Positions 1-13,391 are shown, counted from the first letter of the stretch. The stretch is DNA of 64,000 nucleotides from Ichthyophthirius multifiliis (GCF_000220395.1 NW_004085952.1:38892-102891), one strand, 5' to 3'. Made by a program: numbers and translations. Notes: a model not told the origin generated them from the sequence alone.

Positions 1-2
1 TA

Positions 3-1241
3 ATAAAAGCTGATCCAGGAGACAAAATGGGCTTTTTGCCTGGGGTTTCATAATAATTAGTATATACAATTAAATATACTTATAAAATAATTATTTTATT
101 ATTTATATTAATATATAGTTGAATAAAATATTCATGTAATACCAAAACGAACACTATAAACGTTTCCCTAAAAAAGATCTTTAAGAATCTGCAAAAAAAT
201 TAGAAGAATATAAAAAAAAGTTAGAAGAATAAAAAGATATTTAAAGATAGAATACATAATAATAATAAACGAATGTATAATAAAAATAAATAAATTCTTA
301 ATAAAATTAAGAAAAATTAGTTGATAAATAAAATTAAAATATTGAAATAAAAAATAATCCTTTGGAATCTTAAAAATAATCAAATATGGAAGAAAATAAA
401 AATGAATATGAAAAAAAGCATGTATCTTTATCAATTTCTACATATAATGGAGGAGTAAATGATAAATATAAATGGTCTTAAAGTATAACTGATGTTACTG
501 TAGAAATATAGCTTCCTAAAAATACAAGAGCTAAAGATGTAATAATATATATTATTTTATAATTTTTAAAAAGATAAATTATAAAGTTAATAGTAAATTT
601 AAATTAAGATAAATTTAGCATTAAATTGAAGAAAACAAATGAAATATTAATACAAGGCGAATATTATGAAAAAATAAAAATAGATGACTCAACCTGGAAT
701 ATTGATGATGATTTTAAATTTATACTTACACTCGAAAAAGGAATCGAAACAATTTGGAAAACTGTATTTAAAGGAGATCCTGAAATCGATGCTACAAAAG
801 TTGATAATACTAAGCCTTTAGATTCATTTGATAATGAAACTTAAGTATTTTTATATTATTATTTTAATTATTATATGTTTATATAAATATTTTTATTTTG
901 TCTGTTATTTTTAAGAATAAAAAAAAAAAAAAATTATTAAATATGTGTAATTATATCATCTTTTTTTTTTGATTAGTTTTTAAAAAAATAAAAAAATTAG
1001 GAAAAAATAAAAATATGAAATATATTATGTATATTTTTTATAAAAATTATAGAGTGCTCTTAGAAAAATAATGTATGAATAATAAAGAAAACAAATGGGA
1101 TTACCAACATCTGAAGAAGAAAAATAATTGGAACTTCTTAAAAATGCTTGGAATGCAGAAGGTTCACCTTTTAAAGGACAACCTTTTGATCCTAGTAAGC
1201 TTAATATGAATATGGGAGGAATGAATATACCTTCTTAATGA
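3..1241 (+). CDS. nudC: NudC nuclear-distribution protein, 5'-partial
   Basis: NudC is a co-chaperone of the dynein/LIS1 pathway with a central p23-like CS domain. The start codon lies left of the window. Reading TAA/TAG as Gln gives four exons: 3-59, 119-538, 587-844 and 1053-1241, joined by GT-AG introns. Exon 2 carries the charged Gln/Lys linker and enters the CS domain (NDKYKWSQSITDVTVEIQLP). Exon 3 continues it (GEYYEKIKIDDSTW, then DPEIDATKVDNTKP). Exon 4 holds the diagnostic C-terminal block MYEQQRKQMGLPTSEEEKQ, followed by a Gly/Met-rich end and TGA. The order and spacing match animal NudC closely. The TAA codons inside conserved blocks are direct evidence for the ciliate code. The junction of exons 1 and 2 is the least certain part. 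Confidence 0.9.
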
Positions 1242-2225
1242 GGTGATTAATATTTTTTATTTTAATAAATTATTTTGTTGTTTTTTTAAATATAAATTAT
1301 TATTATTTTTTAAATTAATTAAGAAATTATTTATTATAATATATATAAAATTTTATATTTATTTCCATTTCGTAAATTAATATTATAAAAAACCTTTTTA
1401 AACATAATAATGCATATTTTACTTTTTGTATCTAATATATTTTTTTATAATTAGTTAATAAATCTTTAAACAATTTATTTTTATTTATTAATATTTTTCC
1501 TTTTTTTTCCATTTTTCAAATCAATATTAGTATTTTTTTATTTATTTATTTGTCTATCTCTAAATTAAAGAGGCAAATTTATTTTATGTTTAAATTTATC
1601 TTTTATAATTATTATTATATTTCATTTATATAATTTTTTTTTTTAAGTTTTTCATCAAAACTATTTGCTTTTGGTGTAAAAGTACATTATATGTTTATTT
1701 TAGTTGCTCGTAATATTATTTTACTTATTTTTAATTTATTTTATAAAAAGATTTAGTTTGATTTATTATTAATTCATTGAATTTTTATTATCTAATGAAT
1801 ATAATATTTTATAATTAACTTTTATATTAATAGATTTAATTTAAATAATTTTAAATATTATTTATTATATATCATATTTCTTTATAAAGATGATTTTTTT
1901 ATTTAATTTTAATGTTTAGTATTTTAGTTATATTTCATTTCTTTCATTTCTTAATGAAATATAATTATTTTTGGTATTATAATAATTAATTTTGTTATTT
2001 TTTTTCTAAAATAATTCTTCGAAATAAAGTATTTTTGTAAATTTTTACTGATTATTTATTATACTTTTTTAAAAAGTATATTTTATTAAAAAAAAAAAAA
2101 AAATTATTTAACATATTACTAATAAATCAGTCGATTTATTAAAAAATAATATATAATTAATGTTTTCATTAAAAATAATCTAAAAAATAAGTATATTTTG
2201 AAAATTATATATTTTTATTTTATTA
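1242..2225. other. Intergenic, no gene seen
   Basis: A/T-rich stretch with many T runs between the NudC stop and the next minus-strand coding signal. I see no convincing code-6 frame, RNA gene or repeat. Confidence 0.5.
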
Positions 2226-2880
2226 TCATTATTAGAAATCAATATTAGCTTATTTTTTTTAAGATATTTCTACTTGAAATTCTTAATTTTTATTGTCTGG
2301 GCCATCATGTTTTTTTTGTTTCTTTAATTTCTTTAATAAGATTTTTAAATATTCAATTAATAAAAGAAACTTAATTATTTCTAAGAAGTTTTTATTTTAC
2401 CAATAAATTAAGTCTAAAATTGATTTAATAATTTTAGTTTATTTTGACTTTATAAAAGCAATTTTAAGATAAATTTCATTTTCTAAACTTTATTTATGCT
2501 TTTATTGAGTTTTTTGCATTAAATTTAAATTATATCATATCTATAATATTCATGAAAACAAGGATTATCTAGCATTTATAAGTTCGAAGGCAAATTAATT
2601 AATTTTTCAAAAATTCGTTCTTCTTTTTATGAATAATTAATTTAATTTTATTTAATATCTTTCTATTACTTAATTATTATATTTTTTATCTTTTTTGTAC
2701 CATATTTTTTTTGTTATAAATGTAAGAAAAGTAATAATTGTGATAAAAATGCCTTTTATTAAAATTAATAAAGTATTCAGGAAACATAATTTATTTAAAT
2801 TTAAACGAATGAAAATTATTTTTTTCAAATATATTAATCAATTGAATGTATTTATATGAAAGCATTTTTTTTTATAAGTA
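2226..2880 (-). CDS. Candidate small protein, unknown, frame unresolved
   Basis: Not recognised. On the minus strand a frame runs through a hydrophobic stretch (GIFITIITFLTFI, near 2700-2755) and then blocks such as ERIFEKLINLPSNLQMLDN and NPCFHEYYRYDI (about 2520-2625). It ends with a Lys-rich tail containing KKHDGPDNKNQEFQ and a TGA at 2226. The first and last blocks lie in different frames. A 20-nt GT-AG segment near 2382-2401 would join the last two blocks, and the upstream junction is not solved. The residue mix (Glu, Asp, Gln, Pro, Gly) is unlike translated intergenic A/T and argues for real coding. It may be a separate gene or the 3' part of the K+ channel gene upstream. Confidence 0.4.
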
Positions 2881-3737
2881 ATTGAACTGATATTAAATTT
2901 ATAAGTTCTAATTAAAAATGAATATAATTCATTAAAATAATATAATTGATTTCTAAACCAAAATTATTTTAATATATCCTAAATATAAACATAAAATAAT
3001 TGTATAATTAAGATATTTTAAATAACAAAACTTTATTAGTTATATAATAAAGTAAAAAACTGCATATTTAATTTATAGTTATTTTAATTATTAATTTAGA
3101 ATTTATCTTTTTCATTTTGATGTGTTTTCTGATAAATTAGCTATAATTATTTCAAATATATCGAATCATATTAATAAATATTTATGAATCTAATATATAA
3201 GATAAATATTTTTTATAATATTTATTTGCATAGAGTTTTACAATTTTTATTATTTATAGAAAAATAAAAAATTAATATTTTGAAATAAATTAAATTTTAA
3301 TGTAATATTTTTTTACTTATTGATATTGTATTTTATTATTTTAAGAATAAATTCAATAAAAAAAAGGCTATAGACTAATATTTTTTAAATTAATATAATT
3401 CATATGATTTATAAATTATAGATAATAGCCTATAATTTAAAAATAAATAAAAAAAATTCTTTAAATTAAAAAATGATTAGATTATTGTCTTTTTTACTTT
3501 TTTTGATTGAGATTTTAAAATAAAATTTATAGAAAACAAAATAAAAAAACAATATGAAATAAGCAAATATATGCGAATTTATAGACTTCTCCGAAAAATT
3601 AATTAAAAATAATATAATTCATATAATTTTTGTTTTTATTAATTATATAATCACTTTTTACATTTTTATATTATTTTTTTATTTTTTATGCCTTTAATTA
3701 GCAAAAATCATTAAAATTATTTATCTGTTTTTTCATT
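2881..3737. other. Mostly open minus frames, coding status unclear
   Basis: Several long TGA-free minus frames exist here, for example a Lys/Asn-rich one near 3600-3740. At this base composition such frames arise easily by chance. A short imperfect inverted repeat, GGCTATAGAC at 3366 and TAATAGCC near 3425, is present. No firm gene. Confidence 0.3.
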
Positions 3738-6700
3738 TCATTTATTTTATTTTAAAATGTATGTAACTAATTCTATTTTTTAACAAAATAAATATATTAT
3801 TAATTTATAAAAAAATATATATATTACTTTAAGATATGGGAATACAAACTCGAAGTCTTCTTAATATTTATTTGGTTTAATAATTTCTAAAGGAATATCA
3901 AATGATTTGTTTATAAAGTAATGATATTCGTTATCATCGCTATCAGTTTCTGATTTTTCTTCATTTTATTTAAGATTTATTGATTATTAAATAATAGTAG
4001 GCATTTATTTAGAATTAGTAAAATCTTCAAAAAAACTTTATTCTTATTATGTCAATTAACTCATATCTATATATTTTTTTTCGATTTTCCTAAATTATTT
4101 AGTTAATTTATTAATTTATAATAGAGCATAAAAGTTTGATAAATAAATTTATTATTCTTCTTCTTTTTATTATTTTTTTTAGTTGTTTTATGATTTTTTT
4201 TTTAAATTATCATTTCTCTTATTTTATAATTTTTGTTTGATTCGGCTTATAATACCTTATTTTTTGTCAGTTGCATCGACAACTATTTATTAAATTCTAT
4301 CAGCTAGATTTTATTTAAGTATCAGTTTATTTGAATTAATTCGATTCCATTCACTAATTGATGTCATTTATTTTTATTAAAATTATTATATTTTGAGCAA
4401 TCTTGTAGGAGATGTAGAAGTTTTTCTTCTATTAATTTAGTTATTTTCTTATGTTTTTATTTTTAAGTAATTATTTTTATAATCATCTAAAATTATATTA
4501 TTATTGACTTATTCACTTAATAATTTATTATTCGTATATTTAGGAGATAATTATAGTTATAATATTTAATTTTCACTATCGTTTTCATTTTAAATTAACA
4601 TATCATTATTTTGATTTTCTTAATTATCTAAAAAAATATTATCTTTAACTAAAACTTAATTATTTTATATAAATTAGTTAAACATTATATTTTTTTAGTG
4701 CTTCATTTAATTATTTTTATATTTATTTTTTCTATTTTCATCATTTTTATATTAAATTTATTTATTTGTATTAAAAGATTCATCATTACCTCCAATTGCA
4801 ATTAAATTTCCAATTAGTTATTTTTTTTATGTCATTTAATTAGTACTTCCTTGTAACTAAAGTTAAATATCATCTTCTGAAAACTAATTCGATATCTTAA
4901 ATATTTTAGAATTTTTCTTTTTAATTTCATAATGATTATTACTGTCATAATATTGATTATAGTAATCATTATTTTCAATATATTAATTTCTTATTTTTTT
5001 ATTATTTAAAATTATTGAAAGTTAATTTTAATTAATTTTTTATTATTATTATAATTTGAGTATATTATATTATTTGGGTTCTAATTATTCATCAATTTTA
5101 TCTTATGTAATATCTTAGTAAATAAATATATCATCATCCTATTTATTAATATTTAAATAATTATAGTTTTCAGATAAAATGCCTAAAATGCTTAATTTGT
5201 TATTATTTTATTTCTTTATTTAATTTTATAAAATTTAAAAATTTAAATTTTAATCTATTAAATTTTATAAATTATTTTATTTTTAATCCACTAAAAAACT
5301 ATTACTATCAATTTATTTATTTTGTATTTGTAATATTTTTTAAATTATCTATGTAAAATATTAATTTCTGGCGTTAGAAAATTATTTTATCCATTAGAAT
5401 ATGTGTTTATTTTAATTCAATATTTCTAAAATTTATTATCTTTGTATAAATAAGCAATATAAATCATGTTTTTAACTACATCTTATATTATATTGAGTAC
5501 TTTTAGCATTCAAACAGGATTCACCAAAATAGGATCCTTATTTCAATTTTCTGAATATTCTTAATTTGTTAATTAAACCATATTATTCTTTAGGTATTTC
5601 AAAAAGTACTTTACCTTAGATTATAAAATATATACCTGAAGGAATTTTATCATGATATACAATTTATTTATTTTTAAAAATAACTAAAGGTTATAATTAT
5701 TGAATAATCTAATCAATTAAATTTATTTCTGGAATATTTCTAAAAAAGCTACAAAATTATTAAACGAAAAATTAAAAATATTAACAAAATATTTTATTTT
5801 TTTCATTCTATGTAAGATATTTATAATATTAGTTATTATAAAAAATATTTTAAAAATTTAATTTTTATTATAGATTATATGTTTTGCGTAATTCATTTAA
5901 TAATTTTTTAGGCATTGCATTTTAATTGTTTCGTTCTCTATATATTATCCAATTTTCAAAATCTTCTTTTTATAAATTCAAATTTTTTTCACCATATTAA
6001 AGTGACATTTTAACTACATCCACCAAACCTACTTATATATAACCAAATAAAGCAATTCCGATAAACATAAATATTGATGCAAATATTCTTTCGTTTTTTG
6101 TATAAACTTAATAATCACCATATCCTATTGTTGTGATAGTAGTAACAGTAAAATATAAAGAGGAAATATAAATATTATTTTATAATTCAATTTTAACATG
6201 CAAATCTTATTTTTATTAATTCATTTAATTTACCCATGATTCTTCATTTAGACATCCTACTAAAATCCAAATACATGAAAGGATATGAATACTAATAACA
6301 ATTAATGTAATTACTCTTAAAAAAATATTTTAAAAATAAAATTATTTAATTTTAAAAAATACCGAATTAAATTAAAAACCATAATTTAATATTTTATTTC
6401 TTTACTCACAAAAAAAACCTATTATAAATATAAAAAAATTTTGTTATGTTTTGATTTTTTTTTTTCATTATATACTTTATTTATAATAAACTTTAATAAC
6501 TTTATATATCTATCCCAATATAATCTTATTTTCAAAACTTTAAAGGCATTATAATAATATTAATTTTAAAATATCACATAATATGGAAATATTGAAATTA
6601 AATCAAAAATAAAATAACTTCTAATTTCAGTATATTATATATTATTATTATTTTTTAATTTTTAATATTTGTATTTTATACCTCAAATAATCTTCACTTA

Positions 6701-7305
6701 ATACACATATTTAATATACTTAAATAGAATTAATTTCCCTTCCAGTTAAAAATTATAGTAAAATATCAATCATATATAATAAATCTAGTAAAACTTCAAA
6801 ATAAATTAAATATTCTCTATTAATTATATTATTGCCAAAAGCAATTAAAAGCGGCATGTAAATTAATAAATAAAATAACATAATAGATGTTAGATAACAC
6901 CAAAATATTATAATTTTATTATCAGGATCAATATAAAATTTGCTTCTGTATTCTATAAAATTTATTTTTGAAAAATAAATATATTTTTTTTTCGCTTTTT
7001 TACCTAAAAAATTAGCATTAGATTATCTTTATCCTTCAAATTGCTTATCAATTCTATTAACTATTTTTTTAAATGTTCTAGTTTTTATTTTAAAAATAGT
7101 TATATATTATAAAGTATTTTTATATTCAAAAATACACATTTTAAAATTTTTTAGCCATATAAACGTCTCTAACTACTTCCCATTTAGATCTTTTTTAACT
7201 TTATACTGTTGTTTCTTAATAAAATTTAGTATTTTTTTTAATTTTTAAATTTGTATTCGAATCAGTTTGCACTTATTCATTTTATTATGGTTATATTTCT
7301 TCCAT
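3738..7305 (-). CDS. Voltage-type K+ channel with cyclic-nucleotide-binding domain
   Basis: Predicted plasma or ciliary membrane potassium channel of the EAG/HCN/CNG-like family. Translation starts at 7305 (MEEIQPQQNEQVQTD). S1 and S2 follow a FIEYRSKFYIDPDNK entry motif. S4 is poorly charged (FKVLKIRLYWDRYIKLLKF). The pore has TVTTITTIGYGD, with the K+ filter codons at 6114-6131, and then S6. The cyclic-nucleotide-binding domain shows SGIYFIIQGKVLFE and GSYFGESCL (about 5510-5660). A long Asn/Ser-rich tail follows. At least three short GT-AG introns interrupt the membrane part. The TGA at 3738 is the first in frame after the acidic block DSDDNEYHYF, but an alternative intron near 3785-3835 would extend the protein, so the 3' end is uncertain. 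Ciliates have many such channels; the exact ligand cannot be read. Confidence 0.85.
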
Positions 7306-8588
7306 AATTAATTTTCAAATGAAATTATAAAGTAATTTACTCTAAAATATAAAAAATTTACATTTAAATTAATAAAATAATAAATTAATTAATATTGTTT
7401 ATAAATCCAAACACACAAAAAAAAATACTATATATTTTATAAAAATAAAAAAAAAAATATTTAATAATTTATTCTAAATTATTAAATATATAAAAGTAGT
7501 TAAATAAATTATCTGTCTGAAACAATTTAAAATAAAACTATTCTAGTTATTTACAAGTTATTAATATTGAATTAAATCGTTATTTAAACGCATATTTTAA
7601 CGCTTATAATATTCAGTATATATAAGTAATTAAATAGAAATATTAATTTTTTTTAATATTTATAAAAAACATTTTTAGAATTAAATAATTAAGTTTATGA
7701 AATTATATATATATATATATTATTTCCTTATATAAAGCATATATATAAATAATTAAATAAATAAAAAATTATTTATATAAAATATTATTATCAAATTTTT
7801 ATTTTTAATTAATGTATTAAATTTTAGAAATAATATTATTTATTTTCAATATTAAAATTAATTTTTGAAATTTTTAATAAATTGAAAAAATTTTGTTTTC
7901 TTAATAATATAATTTATGTAATAAATCTATTAGTTATTCTTTTAATATTTTTTATTTAAAATAAAAAAAATAAAAAAAATATTTTACTTATACAATTTTA
8001 TTTACTATAACATTTAAAATGGAAAATAAAAAAATACTTAAATAAGTTACGTTTATGAATCATGTAATATTTATTTAAATAAAGGTACACATCAACTAAA
8101 TATACCATAAAACAATTATATGAATAAAAAGGGTCATGTCGGTAAAATTAATTAGTAAATATTTAGATAATATAAAATATTAGATAATATAAAATAAAAA
8201 TTAGATATTTATTAATTTATATATATACAAATATATATATTTTTTATATATTTAAATATTTGTATTATTAATATAAATATCTTTTAATATTAAATGCTTT
8301 ATATTTTTTTTTTATATATTTATTTATATATAAAAATCTTATTTTATTATTATATTAATATATATAAATTTATTTTCCTATATTTATATTATTTCAATAA
8401 TTCAAATTAATTAAATTTAAAATAATTTTAACCAAATATTTTTATAAAAGAATTTATTATTTTTATATAAATAATATAATATCTTTTTATTTCTCACTAT
8501 ATTTAAAATATTTTTTTTTAATTAATTATTATAATTTATTTTATATAAAATTCATATAATAATTAAAATATATATATATATATATAAA
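7306..8588. other. Intergenic between divergent genes
   Basis: A/T-only spacer holding the promoters of the channel gene (leftward) and the lipocalin gene (rightward). Around 8019-8160 a short plus-strand ORF begins MENKKILKQVTFMNH. In another frame it is followed by GTHQLNIPQNNYMNKKGHVG, which looks protein-like. I cannot make a firm model from it. The rest shows only poly-A/T and TA repeats (7697-7750, 8565-8585). Confidence 0.4.
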
Positions 8589-9152
8589 ATGATGTTTATT
8601 GTTTTTTGCTTAATTTTAAATATCGGTTATATTTATTCTATATCAGGAAATAAAGGTGCTTGCAAATCAGGAAACTATACTGATTTTGATTTGGATATAA
8701 ATAAATATTTAGGTAAATGGTACAGTGCTTATGTTAGTGAATCTTTTAGCTATATTTAAAGAACAGATATTTGTGCATTTGCTAATTATTTATTAAATTC
8801 AGATGAAACTCTAAATATTCATAATGAGGGTATAAGTTAAGAGGGAAAACATAAATCCGCTTATGCAACTGGTAAAATTGTTTCACCTGGGAAATTTAAG
8901 ATAAAATTTTCTATATTTTAATTAATTCCTGCTAACTATGAAGTCGTTTATGTTAATAATGGTTATGATATTGCAGCTGTTGTAGGATGTAACGGATTCT
9001 ATGAATTTGGAAGTAGTGATGTTTGGATTTTAGTAAGAGACTATAATTATGATGAAAACAAAGTTTTATAAGTAATTAGTAAAGTAAAAGAACTTGGATT
9101 TGATGTAAGTGATATAGTTAAAGTAAATACAAGCGGATGTAGTACATATTGA
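8589..9152 (+). CDS. Secreted lipocalin (apolipoprotein D/Blc-like)
   Basis: Lipocalins are small beta-barrels that carry hydrophobic ligands. The single-exon ORF of 187 residues starts MMFIVFCLILNIGYIYS, a clear signal peptide, so the product should be secreted or lumenal. The first conserved lipocalin motif is present as YLGKWYSAY with the invariant GxW. Further on are YDIAAVVGC and WILVRD, matching the conserved second and third strands of the ApoD/Blc group. Cysteines occur early (GACKSG), in the middle and near the C-terminus (SGCSTY), and could form the usual disulfides. Length fits the family. There is no intron. The ligand is unknown. The ATG is preceded by a (TA)n run, so it is the natural start; the second in-frame ATG immediately follows. 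Confidence 0.88.
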
Positions 9153-9922
9153 TATTTTAATATATTAATATTAAATTACCATAATTATTATATAAATATT
9201 AAATATAAATAAATAAATATTTTATATTTATTAGTTTAAAAGTTTATGAAAGTTCATATAAATCTTTTTTATTTTTTATTATTAAATTATTTTTATCTGT
9301 ATATTATATATATAAAAAATTAACTTAATTAAGTAAATAAATATTTAATTATATAATAAAATAATAATATAAAGTTATGTTAAGAAAAATATTAAATAAA
9401 ATTTCATATACATATAAATATACATATAATAAATATATATACATATATATATTTATATATATATATATATATACTTTATTATATATTTATTTTAAATAAT
9501 AATAATTATTGTTAATTTATTATTATTTATAATTAAAGCTTTAATTTTTTTAATAAAATTGATTTAAAGCAATATACTTTTAAATTTGAATTTTTAAATT
9601 AATATAAATTATCTTTTGTTTCTATAATATATAAAAATAATTATCTTAAAATAATTAATTATTATCGAATTATGTATTTTTTATTTAGTTTAAACTATTT
9701 TAAAATAAATAGTTTAATTTTTTGTATATAATTTTTTTTTTATATTTGATTTATATTTTTTTTTTACTTTTTACTTTTTCTTTTTTTTTATTTTCAAAAT
9801 AAATATTAATAATTATTATTTAAGATTTTTTATATTATAATTTTTTTTATTTATTTTTATTATATTATTTTTAATTTCCAATATATTTAAATAAAGTATT
9901 TTTTAATATATTTTTATTAAAA
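9153..9922. other. Intergenic spacer
   Basis: A/T-only sequence with (TA)n near 9440-9475 and poly-T tracts near 9740-9850. No gene seen. Confidence 0.6.
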
Positions 9923-12900
9923 ATGGCATGTTGTATGTAATCAAAAATTGATGGTGATACTCTTATAGATGATTTGAATTAATCAATTGAATAAGAAAGA
10001 AGTAAAATCCTATCTTATTTTTAAGAAGCATAATTAAATTAAAAATACAATTTAATGAGAGGAGGTTGTGTATTAAAAACTAAAATAGGCCCTATTTAAT
10101 TTGGAATGCCCCCTGAGACAGTTAAAGATTCAATAAATTTAAACTAAGAAGTGCCTACATATTATATTTATCCTTCAACAAGATTTGATACAAAAAATGG
10201 AGTAAATTTAGCTGAATTTGAATTTCCTGCTTATTTTAATTTTTTTGTAAAAAGAAGAAAAGTTAATCTTATATGCACTTTAGAAGCAGAAAAAGTAACA
10301 CGTACAATTTTTTAAGAAACATTATTAGGACCATTGTCATTTGAAGTAATTTATAAATACATAAATAGCTTATATTAATAGAAATTAAAATATTTAACAT
10401 ATAAGATTTTTTTAATATATTTTCATTTACATATAAGATTATTTTAATATTAGTTTATTTATCAAAATTATAAAATTATTATATCTGAAAATAAATAGAT
10501 TATTAGATATAAAAATAATTCAAAATAAAATATTTTAATTCATTATTAAATTTTTATAGAATATAGCTGAAGAATATTATTATACATATCCATAAGATGG
10601 AATACCTGATTTTTATAAAGAGTTAAAAGTTTTCGCTAAGGTAAATACACTTAAATAATATATAATTATAACAAATAAACAAAAAATTAAAAATAAGAAT
10701 CCTATGAATCCTTAAGAAGCACTTACTATTGATACATTAATAGACTTTATAATTTTTGATGAAAAAGGAATAGCAAAAATTTAATAAGGAGAAGACAAAA
10801 TTGAAATTCACAAATAAAATGGCTATTTTATGATTTACCAAAATGGAGTATAATTAGAATAAATCCTTGACTAAGTTATTCTCCCAGAAAACTCTAGAAT
10901 TAAATAAATTAAAGGAACATAATCATTAATTCCTGATATATAAGACTAATCTTCTGATCATACTAATATGCCTTACAGCTAGCATACAAGCTCATTTAAT
11001 CACGATAGGATTTCATTGGGTAGTCCTTCAAATATAAATAATATTACAGTATGGAATGATACACATTGTTAATTATAAGGCATTTCTGATATACAAACTG
11101 TAGGGATGGATTAAAATATAAGTATTGTCCCACCAGATTTTGGAATAACAGTATTGGGATCTTCCCATGGTTTCGATGCTAAAGGGAACACTACTGGATT
11201 TATAATCTGGGTTTATAGGAAAGGTATTATGATAGACCCTCCACCTTTTTCATCTTAATATTTAAAGAAAATGGGAATCCCAAGTGTTTCGATTTGTACT
11301 ATTATACTTACCCACTGTCATGCTGATCATGATGCTGGAACTTTTAACAAAATTTTAGGTAAGTTTTTATTTTTATTATAATATAATATTAAATATAAAA
11401 TTTTAGATTAAAGTAGAATAGAATTAATCACTACTAGATCTATAATGAATAGCTTTATGAGAAAATATACGGCTTTAAGTGGAATGGGAATGGAAGAACT
11501 TAAAGATTTATTCTTCTTCAGACCTGTGACTTTAGGGACATTTCTAAATATACATGGTTGTTAATTTAAGTTCTTTTATGCTTTCCATACTATTCCTTGT
11601 ATTAGATTTGATTGTTATTTGATGGGAAGATCAATATATTATTCCGCTGATACATTTTATAATCCTGAAAAACTCAAAGAATATTACGATTAAGGTATAT
11701 TTGGTAAAACACGGTATGAATAATTAGCGAATTTAAAATTTACGAGTGATATAATTCTGCATGAAGCCGGAGTACCCCCAATTCATACTCCTTAGACTAT
11801 TTTAGCTGCACTTCCTAGTCATATTAAAAATAAAATGATGCTAATTCATATTGCGGAGAAGGATTTATTAAAAAATAATGGATTAAAAATTGCTAAAACG
11901 GGGATTGAAAACACTATTATTTTATATCCTTCAGAATCTAATAATAATATTAATATGCTTAGAAGATTAGAGTTAATATCTTCTATTGATATTTTAGAAA
12001 ATTTAACTAGTAGAAATATTAAATGGTTACTAGATTCGTTATTAGAAGAGAAATATAAACCTTAATAAATTGTTTTTAAGGAAAATACTATTGGAAATAA
12101 ATTTTATATTATTGAAAATGGAGTTGCTAGAGTTTACTCTAATAATAAAAATAATTAGTATTTTGTTAAAAAAAATACATATTAATTTAAATAATATATA
12201 AACTTAATAAATTATAAAGATTTGAAAGATTTTATTAAACAGGAGAATATTTTGGCGAAACTGCTTTAATTTGTGATGGTGGGAAACGAATTGCAAAGTA
12301 AAAATAATTAATTTATAAATTAATAAAATTAAAGCAATTTTATTTAGTGTTTAAGCTGTGACATAATTAACATTACTTACTCTTGAAAAACATGACTTTA
12401 AATTTATTTTTGGTGATTGTCGTGGAGGAGATGGTCCTGTAATTAAAAAATTTATGAACTTAACACATGCGAGATAATCAAATGCATTATATACAATGTA
12501 TAGGTAGAAATACAATTTTTTAATTTATTTTATTAAAAAAATAATTTAATTTAAAAAAAGAAATTCGGTTTTTAATGAAATGGCTTAATCTCAAAAAACT
12601 TAACTTGAAATGATTATGAATGAGGAAAATGTTAAAAAAGGATAAATAATGTGGAAAGTAGGAGAACAAGCAAATTTTGCATTCGTCATTAAAGAAGGAA
12701 ATTTCTAATTTATTGATTGTCCGGAAGAATAATTAGATTATCTTGAAAAAGGAACTTTTGTAGGTGAAACAAAAGCTATTACGAATGGATTAAGTTTAAC
12801 CACTTCAATTTAATCAAATAAAAATGGAAAAATATTCAAAATTTATAAAGATGATTTGATTCAATTTTTAAATAAAAATCCTGGACTTTAGTTAATTTTT

Positions 12901-12924
12901 TAGAGTTAAAAATATATTGAATGA
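9923..12924 (+). CDS. Metallo-beta-lactamase-fold protein with cyclic-nucleotide-binding domains
   Basis: Exons read as 9923-10345, 10560-11358, 11407-12157, 12220-12297, 12348-12503 and 12561-12924, all GT-AG. The N-terminal ~150 residues are unrecognised (start MACCMQSKIDGD). The middle carries the metal-binding motif THCHADHDAGTF, a canonical HxHxDH of the metallo-hydrolase superfamily, with later candidate ligands in FHTIPCIRFDC, YYSADTF and LHEAG. Two cyclic-nucleotide-binding-type modules follow. The first has KFYIIENGVARVYS, GEYFGETALICDGGKRIAN and VQAVTQLTLLTLEKHDF. The second has FVIKEGNFQFIDC and EKGTFVGETKAI. The domain order suggests a hydrolase gated by cAMP or cGMP, possibly a phosphodiesterase, but the substrate cannot be deduced. 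The MACC start could be acylated. Ends convergently, 195 bp from the SAPS gene. Confidence 0.88.
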
Positions 12925-13119
12925 TTTTTTTTTTTTTTTAAATGTAAAATTATAAAAAAAATATAAAAAACAGTTATAATAAATTATTTTTTATTTAAAC
13001 AAAAAAATTCTGCTTTTAAATATTAAAAAAAAAATTAATAAATAATTATTAATTTATTAAACTTGATTAAAATATATATATATTATTTATATTAAAGAGA
13101 AAAAATACATATTTATATT

Positions 13120-13337
13120 TCATTTCTTAATATAATTATTAAGTAAAGACTAAATTTAAGGATCTAAATAATTTTAAGCTCTTGTTTAATATTATTATTT
13201 AATTTATTCTAATTTATCTTAATTAAATATATCCGATTTATTTAAAGTACTTCTTCCATTTTTATAGCTATTATCATAGCAAATAGATTAACTTAAATAT
13301 TTTTATTTTATTTTTCCTTATAATTCCTATTATTGTA

Positions 13338-13391
<54 letters not shown>

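Noticed and set aside
1-60. PhoH-like ATPase tail suggested by GDKMGFLPG
   Set aside because: The frame joins through a GT-AG intron to the NudC N-terminal linker, so it is best taken as part of NudC.
2200-2300. WD40-like text (LILISNNDNKIKIYNF) on the minus strand
   Set aside because: It is an alternative frame of the same DNA that in another frame gives a polar C-terminus ending at TGA; a single weak repeat is not support for a propeller.
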